Part shown: one piece after another, positions 48,919 to 59,302 of the stretch
How the letters are laid out: each line of letters starts with the position of its first letter
Numbering within the stretch: position 1 is the stretch's first letter
Assembly: GCA_017519145.1 (NCBI GenBank)
Contig: JAFWTA010000025.1
Span: 1 to 64,000, forward strand
Reading direction: 5' to 3'
DNA from: Ruminococcus sp.
GTDB taxonomy: Bacteria > Bacillota > Clostridia > Oscillospirales > Ruminococcaceae
DNA: 64,000 bases
Made by a program: the position numbers and the translations under genes
The notes under the pieces: generated by a model
The model's input: only the letters and a program-made list of their open reading frames with translations
Told to the model about the DNA's origin: nothing
Database searches by the model: none

Positions 48919-50127
48919 ATGAAAAAGCTGCTATCACTGCTGGCATCAGCCGCCATTACACTCAGCGCCGCTCCTCTTTCCGAGGCTGCGGCAGAGGACG
49001 TTGGCGGCTTTGTGCTAAGCTATACCATCGAAGACAAGCAGGCTGTGGTAACAGGCTGCGCGGGAAGCGACGCCATTCTCATCATACCTGCGGAGCTGGA
49101 GGGCTGTCCCGTAACGGCTATCGCCGACGACGCCTTCTCCGGCAACAAGGATATCGGCGTATGCGTCATCCCCGACAGCGTAAAGACTATCGGCGAAAGA
49201 GCCTTCAGTGCCTGCCCCGAACTCAGCACCATCACCATCGGCAGCGGCGTGGCTGAGATCGGCGATTACGCCTTTACAGCCTGCCCTGCACTCGCCTATA
49301 TCGACGTCAACAAGAACAATGCCACATACAGCAATATCGACGGCTGTCTCTACGAAAACGGCGACACTCTGCTCCTTTACGCAGGAAGCTCCGAAGCCGT
49401 CATAAACAAGAACACCAAGACTATCCGAAAGGGAGCCTTCTTCGGCAAGGCTGACATTGTTTCCGTAGCCTTTCCCGACAGCGTAGTCACCATCGACGAC
49501 CACGCCTTCTCGGGCTGCCTTTCGCTTAAAACCGTGGATATCCCCGACTCGGTCACCACTCTGGGAAAGGGCTGCTTCATGAGCTGCAGCGAGCTTGAGA
49601 GCGTCACCGTGGGCAATGGCGTGAAAACCATCCCCGAAAACTGCTTCCACTCATGCACCTCGCTTAAAACCGCGGAGATCCCCGATACCGTCACCGCCAT
49701 CGGCAGCGAAGCCTTTTACAGCTGCTCGGATATCAGCGGCATTTACGTCCCCACCTCGGTAAAGACCATTGGCAGGGAGGCTCTCGGAAGAAGATACGAC
49801 GCAAGGAGCAGCTCCTCCGAGAACATCTCGGGCTTCATCATAAGGGGCGAAAAGGGCTCTGCTGCGGAGAAATATGCCTCGGACTCGGGACTCTCCTTTG
49901 AGGTGGGAAAAACCGCAGGAGGCGACGTCAACAGCGACGGCTTCATCGACGCCGTGGACGCTTCCGCAGTGCTGGCAGAGTACGCTCTGCTCTCGGCAAA
50001 CAAAAAAGGCACTTTCACAGCCGCACAGAATACCGCTGCCGATTTCAACGGCGACGGACACATCGACGCGGTGGACGCCTCGGCTATTCTGGCGAAATAT
50101 GCTTCACTTTCCGCCAAGTCACTTTAA
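48919..50127 (+). CDS. Secreted leucine-rich-repeat (BspA-type) protein with dockerin
   Basis: 402 residues: a signal peptide (MKKLLSLLASAAITLSAAPLSEAAA), about seven BspA/LRR_5 repeats (residues about 60-305, each with F.GC..L..V.IPDSV..IG..AF), then a C-terminal dockerin (about 340-400) with two perfect calcium loops, DVNSDGFIDAVD and DFNGDGHIDAVD. LRR_5 domains mediate surface adhesion or protein binding; with a dockerin it would be part of the cellulosome or held on a cohesin. The ATG at 48919 is behind GGGAG. Last gene of the fabD/aro operon, with no clear promoter of its own. Confidence 0.88.
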   Translation: MKKLLSLLASAAITLSAAPLSEAAAEDVGGFVLSYTIEDKQAVVTGCAGSDAILIIPAELEGCPVTAIADDAFSGNKDIGVCVIPDSVKTIGERAFSACPELSTITIGSGVAEIGDYAFTACPALAYIDVNKNNATYSNIDGCLYENGDTLLLYAGSSEAVINKNTKTIRKGAFFGKADIVSVAFPDSVVTIDDHAFSGCLSLKTVDIPDSVTTLGKGCFMSCSELESVTVGNGVKTIPENCFHSCTSLKTAEIPDTVTAIGSEAFYSCSDISGIYVPTSVKTIGREALGRRYDARSSSSENISGFIIRGEKGSAAEKYASDSGLSFEVGKTAGGDVNSDGFIDAVDASAVLAEYALLSANKKGTFTAAQNTAADFNGDGHIDAVDASAILAKYASLSAKSL

Positions 50128-50222
50128 CACTGAGTTACTTTACTATAACAAATTGCTTTTTTCGCCAAAACCCGACCTTTTTTGAACTAAAAATTTCTAT
50201 GCAGTATCCGCTGCCCAAACTA

Positions 50223-51759
<1,537 letters not shown>

Positions 51760-51768
51760 AATGAAAAA

Positions 51769-51810
51769 TGCCCCTGAGCGCTCGGCTGAACGCTCAGGGG
51801 CTTGTTTTTA
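51769..51810. terminator. Terminator shared by guaB and the opposing membrane-protein genes
   Basis: Stem CCCCTGAGCG/CGCTCAGGGG with a 10-nt loop, then CTTGTTTTTA on the plus side and A-rich sequence on the minus side. Confidence 0.85.
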
Positions 51811-52533
51811 TCATTTCACAGACTGCTTGTCCTTTTTCTTACTTCTTACGCAGAGGTATATTATAAGCCCGATAACGAGGGCTATCACTACAGGGACGCC
51901 AAATATCAGCGCCATTACGAACAATTGAATAAATACGGAGCCGTCCCTGTCTACGGTATATTCTGCCTTGTTGCCGCTTGCCTTTACTTTATAGAGGCAG
52001 GTCGTGCTGACGTGCTTCACCTTCACAGGCTCGGTGACTCCGAGGACCTCGCCCTTTTCGTTACAGTAGGCTACCTTAAATCTGCCGTAATACTCAAAGA
52101 CCTCCTGATTTTGGACATTGCTCGGCACACCGAACTCCAGCTCACACTTATCCCTGTCGGCACTGCCGTACTGCACAAAATACCTTTTCAGCATACAGCT
52201 GGTATAGCCGTCGTCGTAGACCGCAAGTCCGCAGCTGTCATCGAGGATTATGGGGTCATCGTTTCCCCTGCCCAGGTAGGCTGCGTACACATTGCGGCAT
52301 ACGCTGTGCTTCTCGTCATTTTCATTTGTGGTCGGGTCGGGATAGTATTTATCGTTAGTCTTCTCAGGAAGGAGCAGGTCAACGAAAGCCGTTCCCTCGG
52401 GAGCGTTTTCGTACTCTATCTCTATGCTCCATACGGCTGTTCCAAGTCCCATCGCAAAGGCGTTCATGCCGCCAAAAAGGCAGGTCATTACCGTAAATAC
52501 GACTGCTATGGCAGCCTTGATATGCTTTTTCAT
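51811..52533 (-). CDS. Exported single-pass membrane protein (paralog 2)
   Basis: 240 residues: signal peptide MKKHIKAAIAVVFTVMTCLFGGMNAFA, an exported domain of about 160 residues with a DSCGLAVYDDGYTSCMLKRYFVQYG core, and a C-terminal helix (FVMALIFGVPVVIALVIGLIIYLCV) with a basic tail. Closely related to the adjacent upstream gene (LAKYDDGYTSCLFGRD, YYGRFKVAYCNEKGEVLGVTEPVKVKH). No named family. The start at 52533 is behind GGGGGA; longer frame to 52554 not supported. Confidence 0.75.
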   Translation of the reverse strand: MKKHIKAAIAVVFTVMTCLFGGMNAFAMGLGTAVWSIEIEYENAPEGTAFVDLLLPEKTNDKYYPDPTTNENDEKHSVCRNVYAAYLGRGNDDPIILDDSCGLAVYDDGYTSCMLKRYFVQYGSADRDKCELEFGVPSNVQNQEVFEYYGRFKVAYCNEKGEVLGVTEPVKVKHVSTTCLYKVKASGNKAEYTVDRDGSVFIQLFVMALIFGVPVVIALVIGLIIYLCVRSKKKDKQSVK

Positions 52534-52553
52534 AATATCCCCCATCACGCGCA

Positions 52554-53282
52554 TTACTGTCTGTACTGCTGATTTTTCTTTTTATTGTGTCTGACAACAA
52601 GTATCACCACAACTACAACAATTGCTGCTATAACCGCAATGCCAAGAACAGCTAATATACATACGACGATCACGGTACCAAATACAAAGGCAGTCAATCC
52701 TTTTCCGACATCTATACCATTATCAAGCTCGCACTCAAGACTTGTTCCGTTCGCATTGACATAGAAATTCGCAGGTTTATCGTTATGCTCTGTCTCCACA
52801 GGCTCTGTGACCGTAAGTACATTGCCCTTTTCGTCGCAGTACGCCAACTTCAGGCTGCCGTAGTAATTGGAAACGTCTGTGTTTATCAGCTTCTGCTCGT
52901 CCAGTACTATATCCATCCTGAAGCTGTTCACCCTGTACTCTGTGGCAATGTCCCTGCCGAAAAGGCAGCTGGTATAGCCGTCATCATACTTTGCAAGCTC
53001 GCAGTCCTCCGCAAGAGTCAGAGTTTCTTCTGTACGCTCGCCGTTTTCATCCTCTCCGTGAAGTATGATCGCTGCGGAGGGCTTACTGTCTGCGGAAGCG
53101 TATTTGTCATCTTCGGTTTTCGGGAGCAGTATATCCATAAATACCGTTCCCTCGGGAGCGTCTGTATACCGGATAGCTATAATACCGTCTGCGGCTACCC
53201 ACGCAAATGCGTTCATGCCACCGAAAATGCAGGTAACTATGGTGAATATAAGTGCGATGGATGCTTTGATGTAATTTTTCAT
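52554..53282 (-). CDS. Exported single-pass membrane protein (paralog 1)
   Basis: 242 residues with signal peptide MKNYIKASIALIFTIVTCIFGGMNAFA, an exported domain with APEGTVFMDILLPKTEDDKYA, CELAKYDDGYTSCLFGRDIA and YYGSLKLAYCDEKGNVLTVTEPVETEH, then a hydrophobic helix and RHNKKKNQQYRQ. Tandem duplicate of the next gene; the domain is unknown. The pair is preceded by a promoter at 53312-53340, and the signal sequence is matched by the 44-codon gene at 53738. Confidence 0.75.
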   Translation of the reverse strand: MKNYIKASIALIFTIVTCIFGGMNAFAWVAADGIIAIRYTDAPEGTVFMDILLPKTEDDKYASADSKPSAAIILHGEDENGERTEETLTLAEDCELAKYDDGYTSCLFGRDIATEYRVNSFRMDIVLDEQKLINTDVSNYYGSLKLAYCDEKGNVLTVTEPVETEHNDKPANFYVNANGTSLECELDNGIDVGKGLTAFVFGTVIVVCILAVLGIAVIAAIVVVVVILVVRHNKKKNQQYRQ

Positions 53283-53311
53283 AATGCTGCGCCTCTTATC
53301 TGTTTTTTCTT

Positions 53312-53340
53312 ATTATAGCACCGGGCAGGCACAACTTCAA
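53312..53340 (-). promoter_or_regulatory. Promoter of the paralogous membrane-protein pair
   Basis: Minus strand: TTGAAG, a 17-bp spacer ending TGC, and TATAAT. Confidence 0.7.
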
Positions 53341-53444
53341 CCGAAAACGGCAAATCTTAAATCAATTGTAAAAATATTGTAACAAAAAGAAAACCTCAGC
53401 CGACTTCTTTTTAATGCTGTGCAATAATTGTTACTAATACAAAT

Positions 53445-53475
53445 CGGAATTTAACACCGCAGGTGTTAAATTCCG
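53445..53475. repeat. Perfect 14-bp inverted repeat
   Basis: CGGAATTTAACACC/GGTGTTAAATTCCG around loop GCA, in the 455-bp gap 53283-53737, which otherwise holds the promoter above and copy 3 of the dispersed repeat. No T tract. Confidence 0.6.
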
Positions 53476-53505
53476 AAGCCCTTAGCCCATAGCCATTAGC
53501 ATAAT

Positions 53506-53597
53506 GTAGGGAACGGCGCCCTCGCCGTTCCGCAAAATGTATTACATGCCCAACGGAACGCCGAGGGCGGCGTTCCCTACAAATGTAAATTTTGATT
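53506..53597 (-). repeat. Dispersed palindromic repeat (copy 3, inverted)
   Basis: Read on the minus strand it follows the 25300-25429 element through AAATCAAAATTTACATTTGTAGGG..., both GC hairpins (here GGGAACG versions) and the GTTGGGCATGTAATACAT spacer. Base changes in the hairpin arms are compensated (GGGACG to GGAACG). The far terminal repeat is absent. Confidence 0.7.
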
Positions 53598-53636
53598 TAT
53601 CTCAGAAATACAATATCCCTGCAAAGCCATCAGGGC

Positions 53637-53668
53637 ATAAAAATACCGTGCCCGAATACCGGACACGG
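53637..53668 (-). terminator. Terminator of the 44-codon gene
   Basis: Minus-strand stem CCGTGTCCG/CGGGCACGG (one wobble) with loop GTATT, then TATTTTTA. Confidence 0.7.
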
Positions 53669-53737
53669 CAATTTGTTTTTCATTGAGGGTAGCGTGATCG
53701 CTGCCCTGTAATACCCTATATCGCAGTTTTTGCCTGC

Positions 53738-53872
53738 TTATGCAGCATCTGCTGCCGATACCCCATTCTGTCCGCTGCACTCCTCTGCATTTGCAAAGCA
53801 GTTCATGCTTCCAAGGAAGCAGGCGACCGCTGCAAGCACAAGCGCTGCTGCTGTTTTTAACGCATTTTTCAT
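53738..53872 (-). CDS. 44-residue secreted peptide (third member of the 52-53 kb family)
   Basis: MKNALKTAAALVLAAVACFLGSMNCFANAEECSGQNG... ends after 44 residues. The first 27 residues are a signal peptide aligned with those of the two membrane proteins downstream (MKNYIKASIALIFTIVTCIFGGMNAFA), leaving a processed peptide of only about 17 residues. It has its own promoter (53908-53936), GGGGGAG ribosome binding site and terminator, so it is a complete gene and not just a relic. It could be a secreted peptide signal or the surviving 5' end of a decayed paralog. Too short to be listed by usual cut-offs. Confidence 0.6.
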   Translation of the reverse strand: MKNALKTAAALVLAAVACFLGSMNCFANAEECSGQNGVSAADAA

Positions 53873-53907
53873 AGTGAAAAAGCTCCCCCTTATGCTTTGA
53901 TAATGGA

Positions 53908-53936
53908 ATTATAGCACATAAAAACGGGAATTTCAA
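53908..53936 (-). promoter_or_regulatory. Promoter of the 44-codon gene
   Basis: Minus strand: TTGAAA, a 17-bp spacer ending TGC, and TATAAT. Confidence 0.75.
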
Positions 53937-53967
53937 GAGGCTTTTGAAAAGTTCATAAATCTGTAAC

Positions 53968-53997
53968 AAAAAAAGGGAGCTTTGCTCCCTTTTTTTC
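53968..53997 (-). terminator. Terminator of the lipoprotein cluster
   Basis: The stem AAGGGAGC/GCTCCCTT with flanking A and T tracts, just after the last lipoprotein gene. Confidence 0.85.
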
Positions 53998-54003
53998 GAT
54001 ATA

Positions 54004-54681
54004 TCATGAAATAACGTATGCTTTGCCGTCGATGGTATAGATCGCTATATCCATATAATCGCCAAATCTGTACCTGAGGGAATAGCTTCCGCCGTCGTTT
54101 GGCTTGTGATAGGTAACGTCCACCATGTACATATTCTTTGATGTGATATTGCAGCCCGGCATAGCAGTCTCAACAAGCTTGTCATACTGCTCGAAGGCTC
54201 CCTCTGTGTCCTTGAGCCTGCCGTCTATAAGAACGTAGTCAAAGGTGAAGTCAGAGCCCGTATACTGCTTGAGAAGCTCATACTCGGAATCGAGAAACTC
54301 CTGCTCGCTGCCGTACTCGGAATTGTCAAGGCGGTACTTGATAAGGTCGGGATGCACAGCCTTCTTGAAGCTCTCAACGTCACGGTTATTTACGGAATAG
54401 AAGTAATTAGTCAGGGCAAAAGCCTCTTCTATGGTAACGAAACGGGGATCCATATCTATGCCCAGAGGGAAATCGTTATCGCCCACCTCGAATTTCTGGT
54501 ACTCTCCGCCGTAGGGCATATCCTCGACGTCCTTGCTGTAATCGTCAGGAAGGTCTCCTCCTGCAAGGTTGTTGGGATCACTTGAAAAAGAGCTTTTGCT
54601 GCTGCTGCATGAAACTGCCGCAGAAGCTGTTATGACTGCCGCAGCCAGAATAGCAGCTGCTTTTCTTAAAATATCTCTCAT
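54004..54681 (-). CDS. Lipoprotein, unknown function
   Basis: 225 residues. Lipobox ASAAVSC (Cys25). The mature part has FVTIEEAFALTNYFYSVNNRDVESFKKAVHPDLIKYRL and ends YRFGDYMDIAIYTIDGKAYVIS, a small alpha+beta (NTF2-like or DUF-type) arrangement. Third gene in a row of three lipoproteins downstream of bipA. Sequence pattern (NxY..CMxP/AVHP..., ...DGKxY) is loosely shared with the preceding gene. Function unknown. Confidence 0.7.
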   Translation of the reverse strand: MRDILRKAAAILAAAVITASAAVSCSSSKSSFSSDPNNLAGGDLPDDYSKDVEDMPYGGEYQKFEVGDNDFPLGIDMDPRFVTIEEAFALTNYFYSVNNRDVESFKKAVHPDLIKYRLDNSEYGSEQEFLDSEYELLKQYTGSDFTFDYVLIDGRLKDTEGAFEQYDKLVETAMPGCNITSKNMYMVDVTYHKPNDGGSYSLRYRFGDYMDIAIYTIDGKAYVIS

Positions 54682-54693
54682 AGATATGCCTCC

Positions 54694-55506
54694 TTAGCCG
54701 AATGTATAGTACTTTCCGTCCTTGACGGCAAAGACTATCTCATAGCCTTTTACTATAGGATTTTCCTGACCGTATGCATCCTCGCCCATGATATAGAAGC
54801 AGGCGTCGATGACCTCATCGCTCTCGGACTTTACCTGCTCATAGTAGTCCTTGCCAAAGACTTCATTGAGCGACTCGAAATAAGTCTCAAGGTTGTCCTT
54901 TGTCTCATCGTAAACGGGAGCCGCCTCAAGCTTTATCCTTGTTATCTTATAATCGCCGTACATACTGTCTGCAAGACTTGAGCAGCGCTTGGAGAACGAA
55001 GTCTTCAGGTCATAATCGTACTCCTTGCCGAGGAAGTCCTCCATCTCGTCAATGTAGCTGGGGAACATACACTTCTGATAGGAATTATAGTCAGCCGCAG
55101 GGAACGAAAGGAAGTACTTTTCAAGAGTGAGCATAAGCTCATCGGAAAACTCTGTATCATCGTAATACAGCTTTACTCCGCTGCTGCTCATCTTATATGA
55201 GCCAAGATCTGCATCCTCGGCGCTCTCATCGGGAGTTATCAGCTCATTGCCGACCAGTCCCAGCTCCAGCGGATCGCTGTCAACAACGGTGCTGCTGACC
55301 TTTTCCTGTATCTTTGTATAATACTCGTCGGAATTATAATTATCTCCCGAAAGCTCTGCTCCTCCTGCGGGAGCGGAAGTGGGCGTCTGGACTGCTGTCT
55401 CCGCATAAAGAGGCATACTGATGTCTTTATTTTTTGAACATCCCGAAAAGCCCTGCAAGCCTGCCGCAGCGGCAAGTGTCAGTGCTGTAAGTCTCAGCTT
55501 TCTCAT
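54694..55506 (-). CDS. Lipoprotein, unknown function
   Basis: 270 residues with lipobox GFSGC (Cys23), a disordered Thr/Pro/Ala-rich stretch, and a folded part (about 105-270: ELMLTLEKYFLSFPAADYNSYQKCMFPSYIDEMEDFLG ... IVFAVKDGKYYTFG) that parallels the next lipoprotein in overall pattern. 12 bp before that gene. No catalytic motif seen. Confidence 0.7.
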   Translation of the reverse strand: MRKLRLTALTLAAAAGLQGFSGCSKNKDISMPLYAETAVQTPTSAPAGGAELSGDNYNSDEYYTKIQEKVSSTVVDSDPLELGLVGNELITPDESAEDADLGSYKMSSSGVKLYYDDTEFSDELMLTLEKYFLSFPAADYNSYQKCMFPSYIDEMEDFLGKEYDYDLKTSFSKRCSSLADSMYGDYKITRIKLEAAPVYDETKDNLETYFESLNEVFGKDYYEQVKSESDEVIDACFYIMGEDAYGQENPIVKGYEIVFAVKDGKYYTFG

Positions 55507-55524
55507 AGAATTGTCCTCTCGTGA

Positions 55525-56199
55525 TCAATATACGGCGTATTTACCCATTGCGCCCGCCCACTCGGAAGCTGCCGAGCCTTCGGGTGCGAATACTGTAAGG
55601 TCGGGAAGCTCCTCGAGCCCCCAGCCCTCATATTTCAGATCCTGACTGAGAATAGTCAGCGTCCTCATCCCCGTACAAGCTGTGAAAGCCTGCTGCTGTA
55701 TGCGTGTCACCTCTGCGGGAACAGTAAGCTCGGTAAGGCTTATGCATCCTGCAAATGCGCCGCACTCTATCTCTTTAAGTCCTGACGGAAGATTTATGTC
55801 CGCAAGCCCCTGACAGTCGGCAAAGGCGCCCTCGCCTATGACCGTCACACTCTCGGGCAGAGTCACCGAGATAAGGTCGGACTTAGCCTCAAAGGCGTAA
55901 AATCCCACCTCGGTAACGGGAGTGCCGTCTATCTCGGCAGGTATCTCCACATATGAGTCCTTTCCCTTATAGCTTGTTATGACCACTCCGCCGTCAACGA
56001 CTTCATAGTCGAACTCCTCAGCCGAAATTATGTTGCGCTCTCTCACCGTAGCAAGGGGCGCATAGGAATCCGCCTCTGTGACAGCTTCGGTCACAGAAAC
56101 ATTGCTGCTCACTTCGCCGACCTTTTCCACCTTGCTGCCGCAGCCCGAAAAACAGGCAGCCGCAGCCAGCATCAGCGAAGCGAATATAGTCTTTTTCAT
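55525..56199 (-). CDS. LRR_5 (BspA-type) lipoprotein
   Basis: 224 residues: lipobox ACFSGC (Cys20), a Thr/Val/Ala linker, then about five LRR_5 repeats (VEIPAEIDGTPVTEVGFYAFE, LPESVTVIGEGAFADCQGL, LPSGLKEIECGAFAGCISL, VPAEVTRIQQQAFTACTGM). A surface-anchored cousin of the dockerin-borne LRR protein at 48919. Separated from bipA by 57 bp. Confidence 0.8.
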   Translation of the reverse strand: MKKTIFASLMLAAAACFSGCGSKVEKVGEVSSNVSVTEAVTEADSYAPLATVRERNIISAEEFDYEVVDGGVVITSYKGKDSYVEIPAEIDGTPVTEVGFYAFEAKSDLISVTLPESVTVIGEGAFADCQGLADINLPSGLKEIECGAFAGCISLTELTVPAEVTRIQQQAFTACTGMRTLTILSQDLKYEGWGLEELPDLTVFAPEGSAASEWAGAMGKYAVY

Positions 56200-56256
56200 A
56201 TCATATCTCCCAAACCTGCAAATTGTATGGTTTATATGTGTTGATTTGATGAAAAA

Positions 56257-58080
56257 TCAGGATTTCTTTCCTCTTTCCTTAGCTCTCTGAGTATTGCTGA
56301 GGACTCTCTTTCTGATACGGAGAGACTCCGGAGTTACTTCCAGAAGCTCATCATCGGCAAGGAATTCAAGGCAGTCCTCAAGGCTGAGAACTCTCGGAGG
56401 AACAAGACGGAGAGCGTCATCGCTTCCGCTTGCACGGGTATTTGTCAGGTGCTTCTTCTTGCAGACATTGACAACGAGGTCCTCTGTCTTGGGCGAAGCT
56501 CCAACGATCATGCCCTCATATACGGGAGTACCTGCTGTTATGAAGAGCTGTCCGCGCTCCTGAGCGTTGTAAAGACCGTATGTAACAGCCTCGCCTGTCT
56601 CGAAGGAAACGAGAGAGCCTGTGTTTCTGCGCTCGATATCGCCCTTGTAAGGCTGATAGCCGTCGAAAACGTGGCTCATGATGCCCTCTCCCTTTGTATC
56701 TGTGAGGAACTCGCTCTTATAGCCGAAAAGTCCTCTTGCAGGGATAAGGAACTCGATACGCATACGGCTTCCCTGTGGGTGCATATCCACCATGTCGCCC
56801 TTACGCGCACCTATCTTCTCCATTACAGAGCCTACGCAGTCCTCGGGAACGTCGATGACAAGGCGCTCGATAGGCTCAAGGCGTCTGCCGTTCTCGTCCT
56901 GTTTGTAGAGAACGTGAGGTGTGGAAACGCCCAGCTCATAGCCCTCACGGCGCATATTCTCGATAAGTATGGAAAGGTGCATCTCGCCTCGTCCTGCAAC
57001 GCGGAATGCATCGGTGTTCTCTGTCTCCTCAACGCGGAGAGATACGTCCTTGAGGAGCTCCTTGAAGAGTCTCTCACGGAGCTGACGGGATGTAACGAAC
57101 TTGCCCTCGCGGCCTGCAAAGGGGCTGTCGTTTACGGAGAATGTCATCTCAACGGTAGGCTCGCTTATCTTCACGAAGGGAAGCGGATCGGGAGCGTCTG
57201 TTGCGCAGATGGTGTCTCCTATGGTTATTCCCTCGATACCCGATATCCATACGATATCGCCCATGGCAGCCTCCTGAACGGGAACGCGGTTGAGTCCCTG
57301 TATCTGGAGAAGGGAAACTATCTTTGAGTTATAATTCTTCTTTGAGCCGGTGTAGTCACAGACAGTCACCTGCTGGTTTACAGCTATCTTTCCTCTTACG
57401 ATACGTCCGATACCGATACGTCCCACATACTCATTGTAGTCGATAGATGAAATGAGCATCTGGAGAGGATCGTTCTCCTCGCCCTTGGGGGGCTCGATGT
57501 AGTTGATGATGGTATCGAAAAGGGGCTTCAGGTCTGTACCTGCCTCATACTGGCTGAGGGAAGCAGTACCGCTTCTTCCCGAGCAGAAAAGCAGGGGGCT
57601 CTCAAGCTGTTCGTCGTTTGCGTCAAGGTCGAGGAGGAGCTCCAGCACCTCGTCGCCTATCTCATCAAGACGGGCATCGGGACGGTCTATCTTGTTTACA
57701 ACAACGATGATCTTGTGACCCATTTCAAGTGCCTTTGACAGTACGAAACGTGTCTGGGGCATGGGACCCTCTGCGGCGTCAACCAGAAGCAGAACGCCGT
57801 CCACCATCTCCAGTACACGCTCTACCTCGCCGCCGAAATCAGCATGGCCGGGGGTGTCGATGATGTTGATCTTGATGCCGTTGTACATGACCGAGGTATT
57901 CTTCGCAAGGATAGTGATGCCTCTCTCCCTCTCGATGTCGTTTGAGTCCATTACACGCTCAGCGACTTCCTGATTTTCACGGAAAACGCCGCCCTGCTTG
58001 AGCATCTCGTCAACGAGGGTGGTCTTACCGTGGTCAACGTGAGCGATAATGGCAATGTTTCTTAAATCTTCTCTTATCAT
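56257..58080 (-). CDS. typA: Ribosome-binding GTPase BipA/TypA
   Basis: 607 residues, the usual length. G1 [10 protein letters not shown]2 RERGITI, G3 [13 protein letters not shown]4 NKIDRPDA and a later G5 region; the C-terminal EF-G III/V-like domains and BipA-specific domain (...[56 protein letters not shown]) follow. Assists 50S subunit assembly at low temperature or stress. GGAGGAAAG upstream of the ATG. Leads a group with three lipoproteins, probably without functional link. Confidence 0.95.
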   Translation of the reverse strand: MIREDLRNIAIIAHVDHGKTTLVDEMLKQGGVFRENQEVAERVMDSNDIERERGITILAKNTSVMYNGIKINIIDTPGHADFGGEVERVLEMVDGVLLLVDAAEGPMPQTRFVLSKALEMGHKIIVVVNKIDRPDARLDEIGDEVLELLLDLDANDEQLESPLLFCSGRSGTASLSQYEAGTDLKPLFDTIINYIEPPKGEENDPLQMLISSIDYNEYVGRIGIGRIVRGKIAVNQQVTVCDYTGSKKNYNSKIVSLLQIQGLNRVPVQEAAMGDIVWISGIEGITIGDTICATDAPDPLPFVKISEPTVEMTFSVNDSPFAGREGKFVTSRQLRERLFKELLKDVSLRVEETENTDAFRVAGRGEMHLSILIENMRREGYELGVSTPHVLYKQDENGRRLEPIERLVIDVPEDCVGSVMEKIGARKGDMVDMHPQGSRMRIEFLIPARGLFGYKSEFLTDTKGEGIMSHVFDGYQPYKGDIERRNTGSLVSFETGEAVTYGLYNAQERGQLFITAGTPVYEGMIVGASPKTEDLVVNVCKKKHLTNTRASGSDDALRLVPPRVLSLEDCLEFLADDELLEVTPESLRIRKRVLSNTQRAKERGKKS

Positions 58081-58122
58081 ATTTTCTTTCCTCCATAAGG
58101 TTTTCTCTATATGTGAACGGCT

Positions 58123-58746
58123 TTATGCCGTCGTCTTATTTGCCAGCCGTTCAAGCTCTGAACGGAGTATGTCAATGTCCTTGAAGTCCTTGGGTATGTA
58201 CAGCGTCATGTTTTTCGGCGAGCCGGCTCCGCTGTATGCGGGAGCTGTCCGCACCCTCGCCCGGAGGTATCTCTCTCCGTCGGCGACGCTGTATACCTGC
58301 TTTATGATACTGCCATAGCGGTCTGTCACATCCTGCCTGCAAATGAACATATCAGCCTCGGCGGGTGAGGATATACCCCTCATATTGTCGATCATTTTCA
58401 GGGCACTGAAGTTGCCCTTCATGCTGTCCCAGCTCTGAGGCTTGCCGAAAAGCGGATCGTTGGTGAACGCCTTCATCATGTCCACATGGCAGACGGTATC
58501 GCCGGTGATTATGTAGGCTGCCATGGAGTTCCTGCCATAGAGTATCCAGAGATACGCCGCAATGCCTGAAATGACAAGATAGGCGGCTATGAGCAGCAGC
58601 ATGGCCGAGCTGTCAGCCCGTGAGATCGAAAATCCCAATATAGTAGCACCTGCAATGAGTATCGCAAGCATTATCCCCTTTGCCTTGAGAACACGCTGAT
58701 ATCTGTCGGAAAATTGCTCCGTATCGGGTATCCTGCAAATCGTCAT
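58123..58746 (-). CDS. Two-TM membrane protein, unknown function
   Basis: 207 residues with membrane helices at about 24-44 and 47-68, then a cytoplasmic domain (AAYIITGDTVCHVDMMKAFTNDPLFGKPQSW ... YIPKDFKDIDILRSELERLANK). No signature recognised. Follows the YcxB-like genes after 13 bp and resembles them in layout. Confidence 0.65.
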   Translation of the reverse strand: MTICRIPDTEQFSDRYQRVLKAKGIMLAILIAGATILGFSISRADSSAMLLLIAAYLVISGIAAYLWILYGRNSMAAYIITGDTVCHVDMMKAFTNDPLFGKPQSWDSMKGNFSALKMIDNMRGISSPAEADMFICRQDVTDRYGSIIKQVYSVADGERYLRARVRTAPAYSGAGSPKNMTLYIPKDFKDIDILRSELERLANKTTA

Positions 58747-58759
58747 ATCTCCACCTCAT

Positions 58760-59302
58760 TTACTTGTGTGTAACTCTGTCCCCAAGCTTTCCTGCAAGTA
58801 TAGCCGAAAGCTCCTCGGCAGTGCCCTCGGTGATATCCGACAGCCTGAAAACAGAGGTCTGATCGGGCGATGCAATTAATATGTGATCCTTATAGGTAAT
58901 GACCTTCTTAACGGCAGCATAGCTGTATCTGCCCTCGACGGTCACGCCGTTTTCGGCTGTATATCTTGATGTGTAGCCCTCGTCCTCAAAGAGGAGCTCC
59001 TCACTGAGACTGTACCTTTTCCCGAAAAGGGAGACAGCTGCCGCAACGAACCTGACAGCGCGTATCAGTATACTCACCGCAGTAAAAAAGCAGGCTATTC
59101 CTCCAACCAGATACACGACCCGTGCATATCTGAAGCCTTCTTTGTGTTCATATAAAACACGGACGCCGTGAACGCAGAAAACAAAGCACAGAACACTGAG
59201 TCCCAGAAGCATCAGCAGCACCATGACCGCTCCGAATGACATCGTCATCCTCAGCTCTGTCAGTAACATTCTTTTGTCCCTTTGACTGTTTATCCTTATC
59301 AT
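58760..59302 (-). CDS. YcxB-like membrane protein (paralog C)
   Basis: 180 residues: two helices (about 23-45, 62-90) and a C-terminal domain with YTSRYTAENGVTVEGRYSYAAVKKVITYKDHILIAS...ITEGTAEELSAILAGKLGDRV. The final motif G(T/S)xxEL...(A)KLGDR recurs in the two upstream genes. Start overlaps the upstream stop (ATGA). Function unknown. Confidence 0.7.
   Translation of the reverse strand: MIRINSQRDKRMLLTELRMTMSFGAVMVLLMLLGLSVLCFVFCVHGVRVLYEHKEGFRYARVVYLVGGIACFFTAVSILIRAVRFVAAAVSLFGKRYSLSEELLFEDEGYTSRYTAENGVTVEGRYSYAAVKKVITYKDHILIASPDQTSVFRLSDITEGTAEELSAILAGKLGDRVTHK

Noticed and set aside
53577-53969. 130-codon minus-strand frame
   Set aside because: Includes a promoter, a terminator and repeat sequence. 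The supported gene here is the 44-codon frame in another phase (53738-53872).
56449-57327. 292-codon plus-strand frame
   Set aside because: Antisense to bipA, a highly conserved gene; no start signals.
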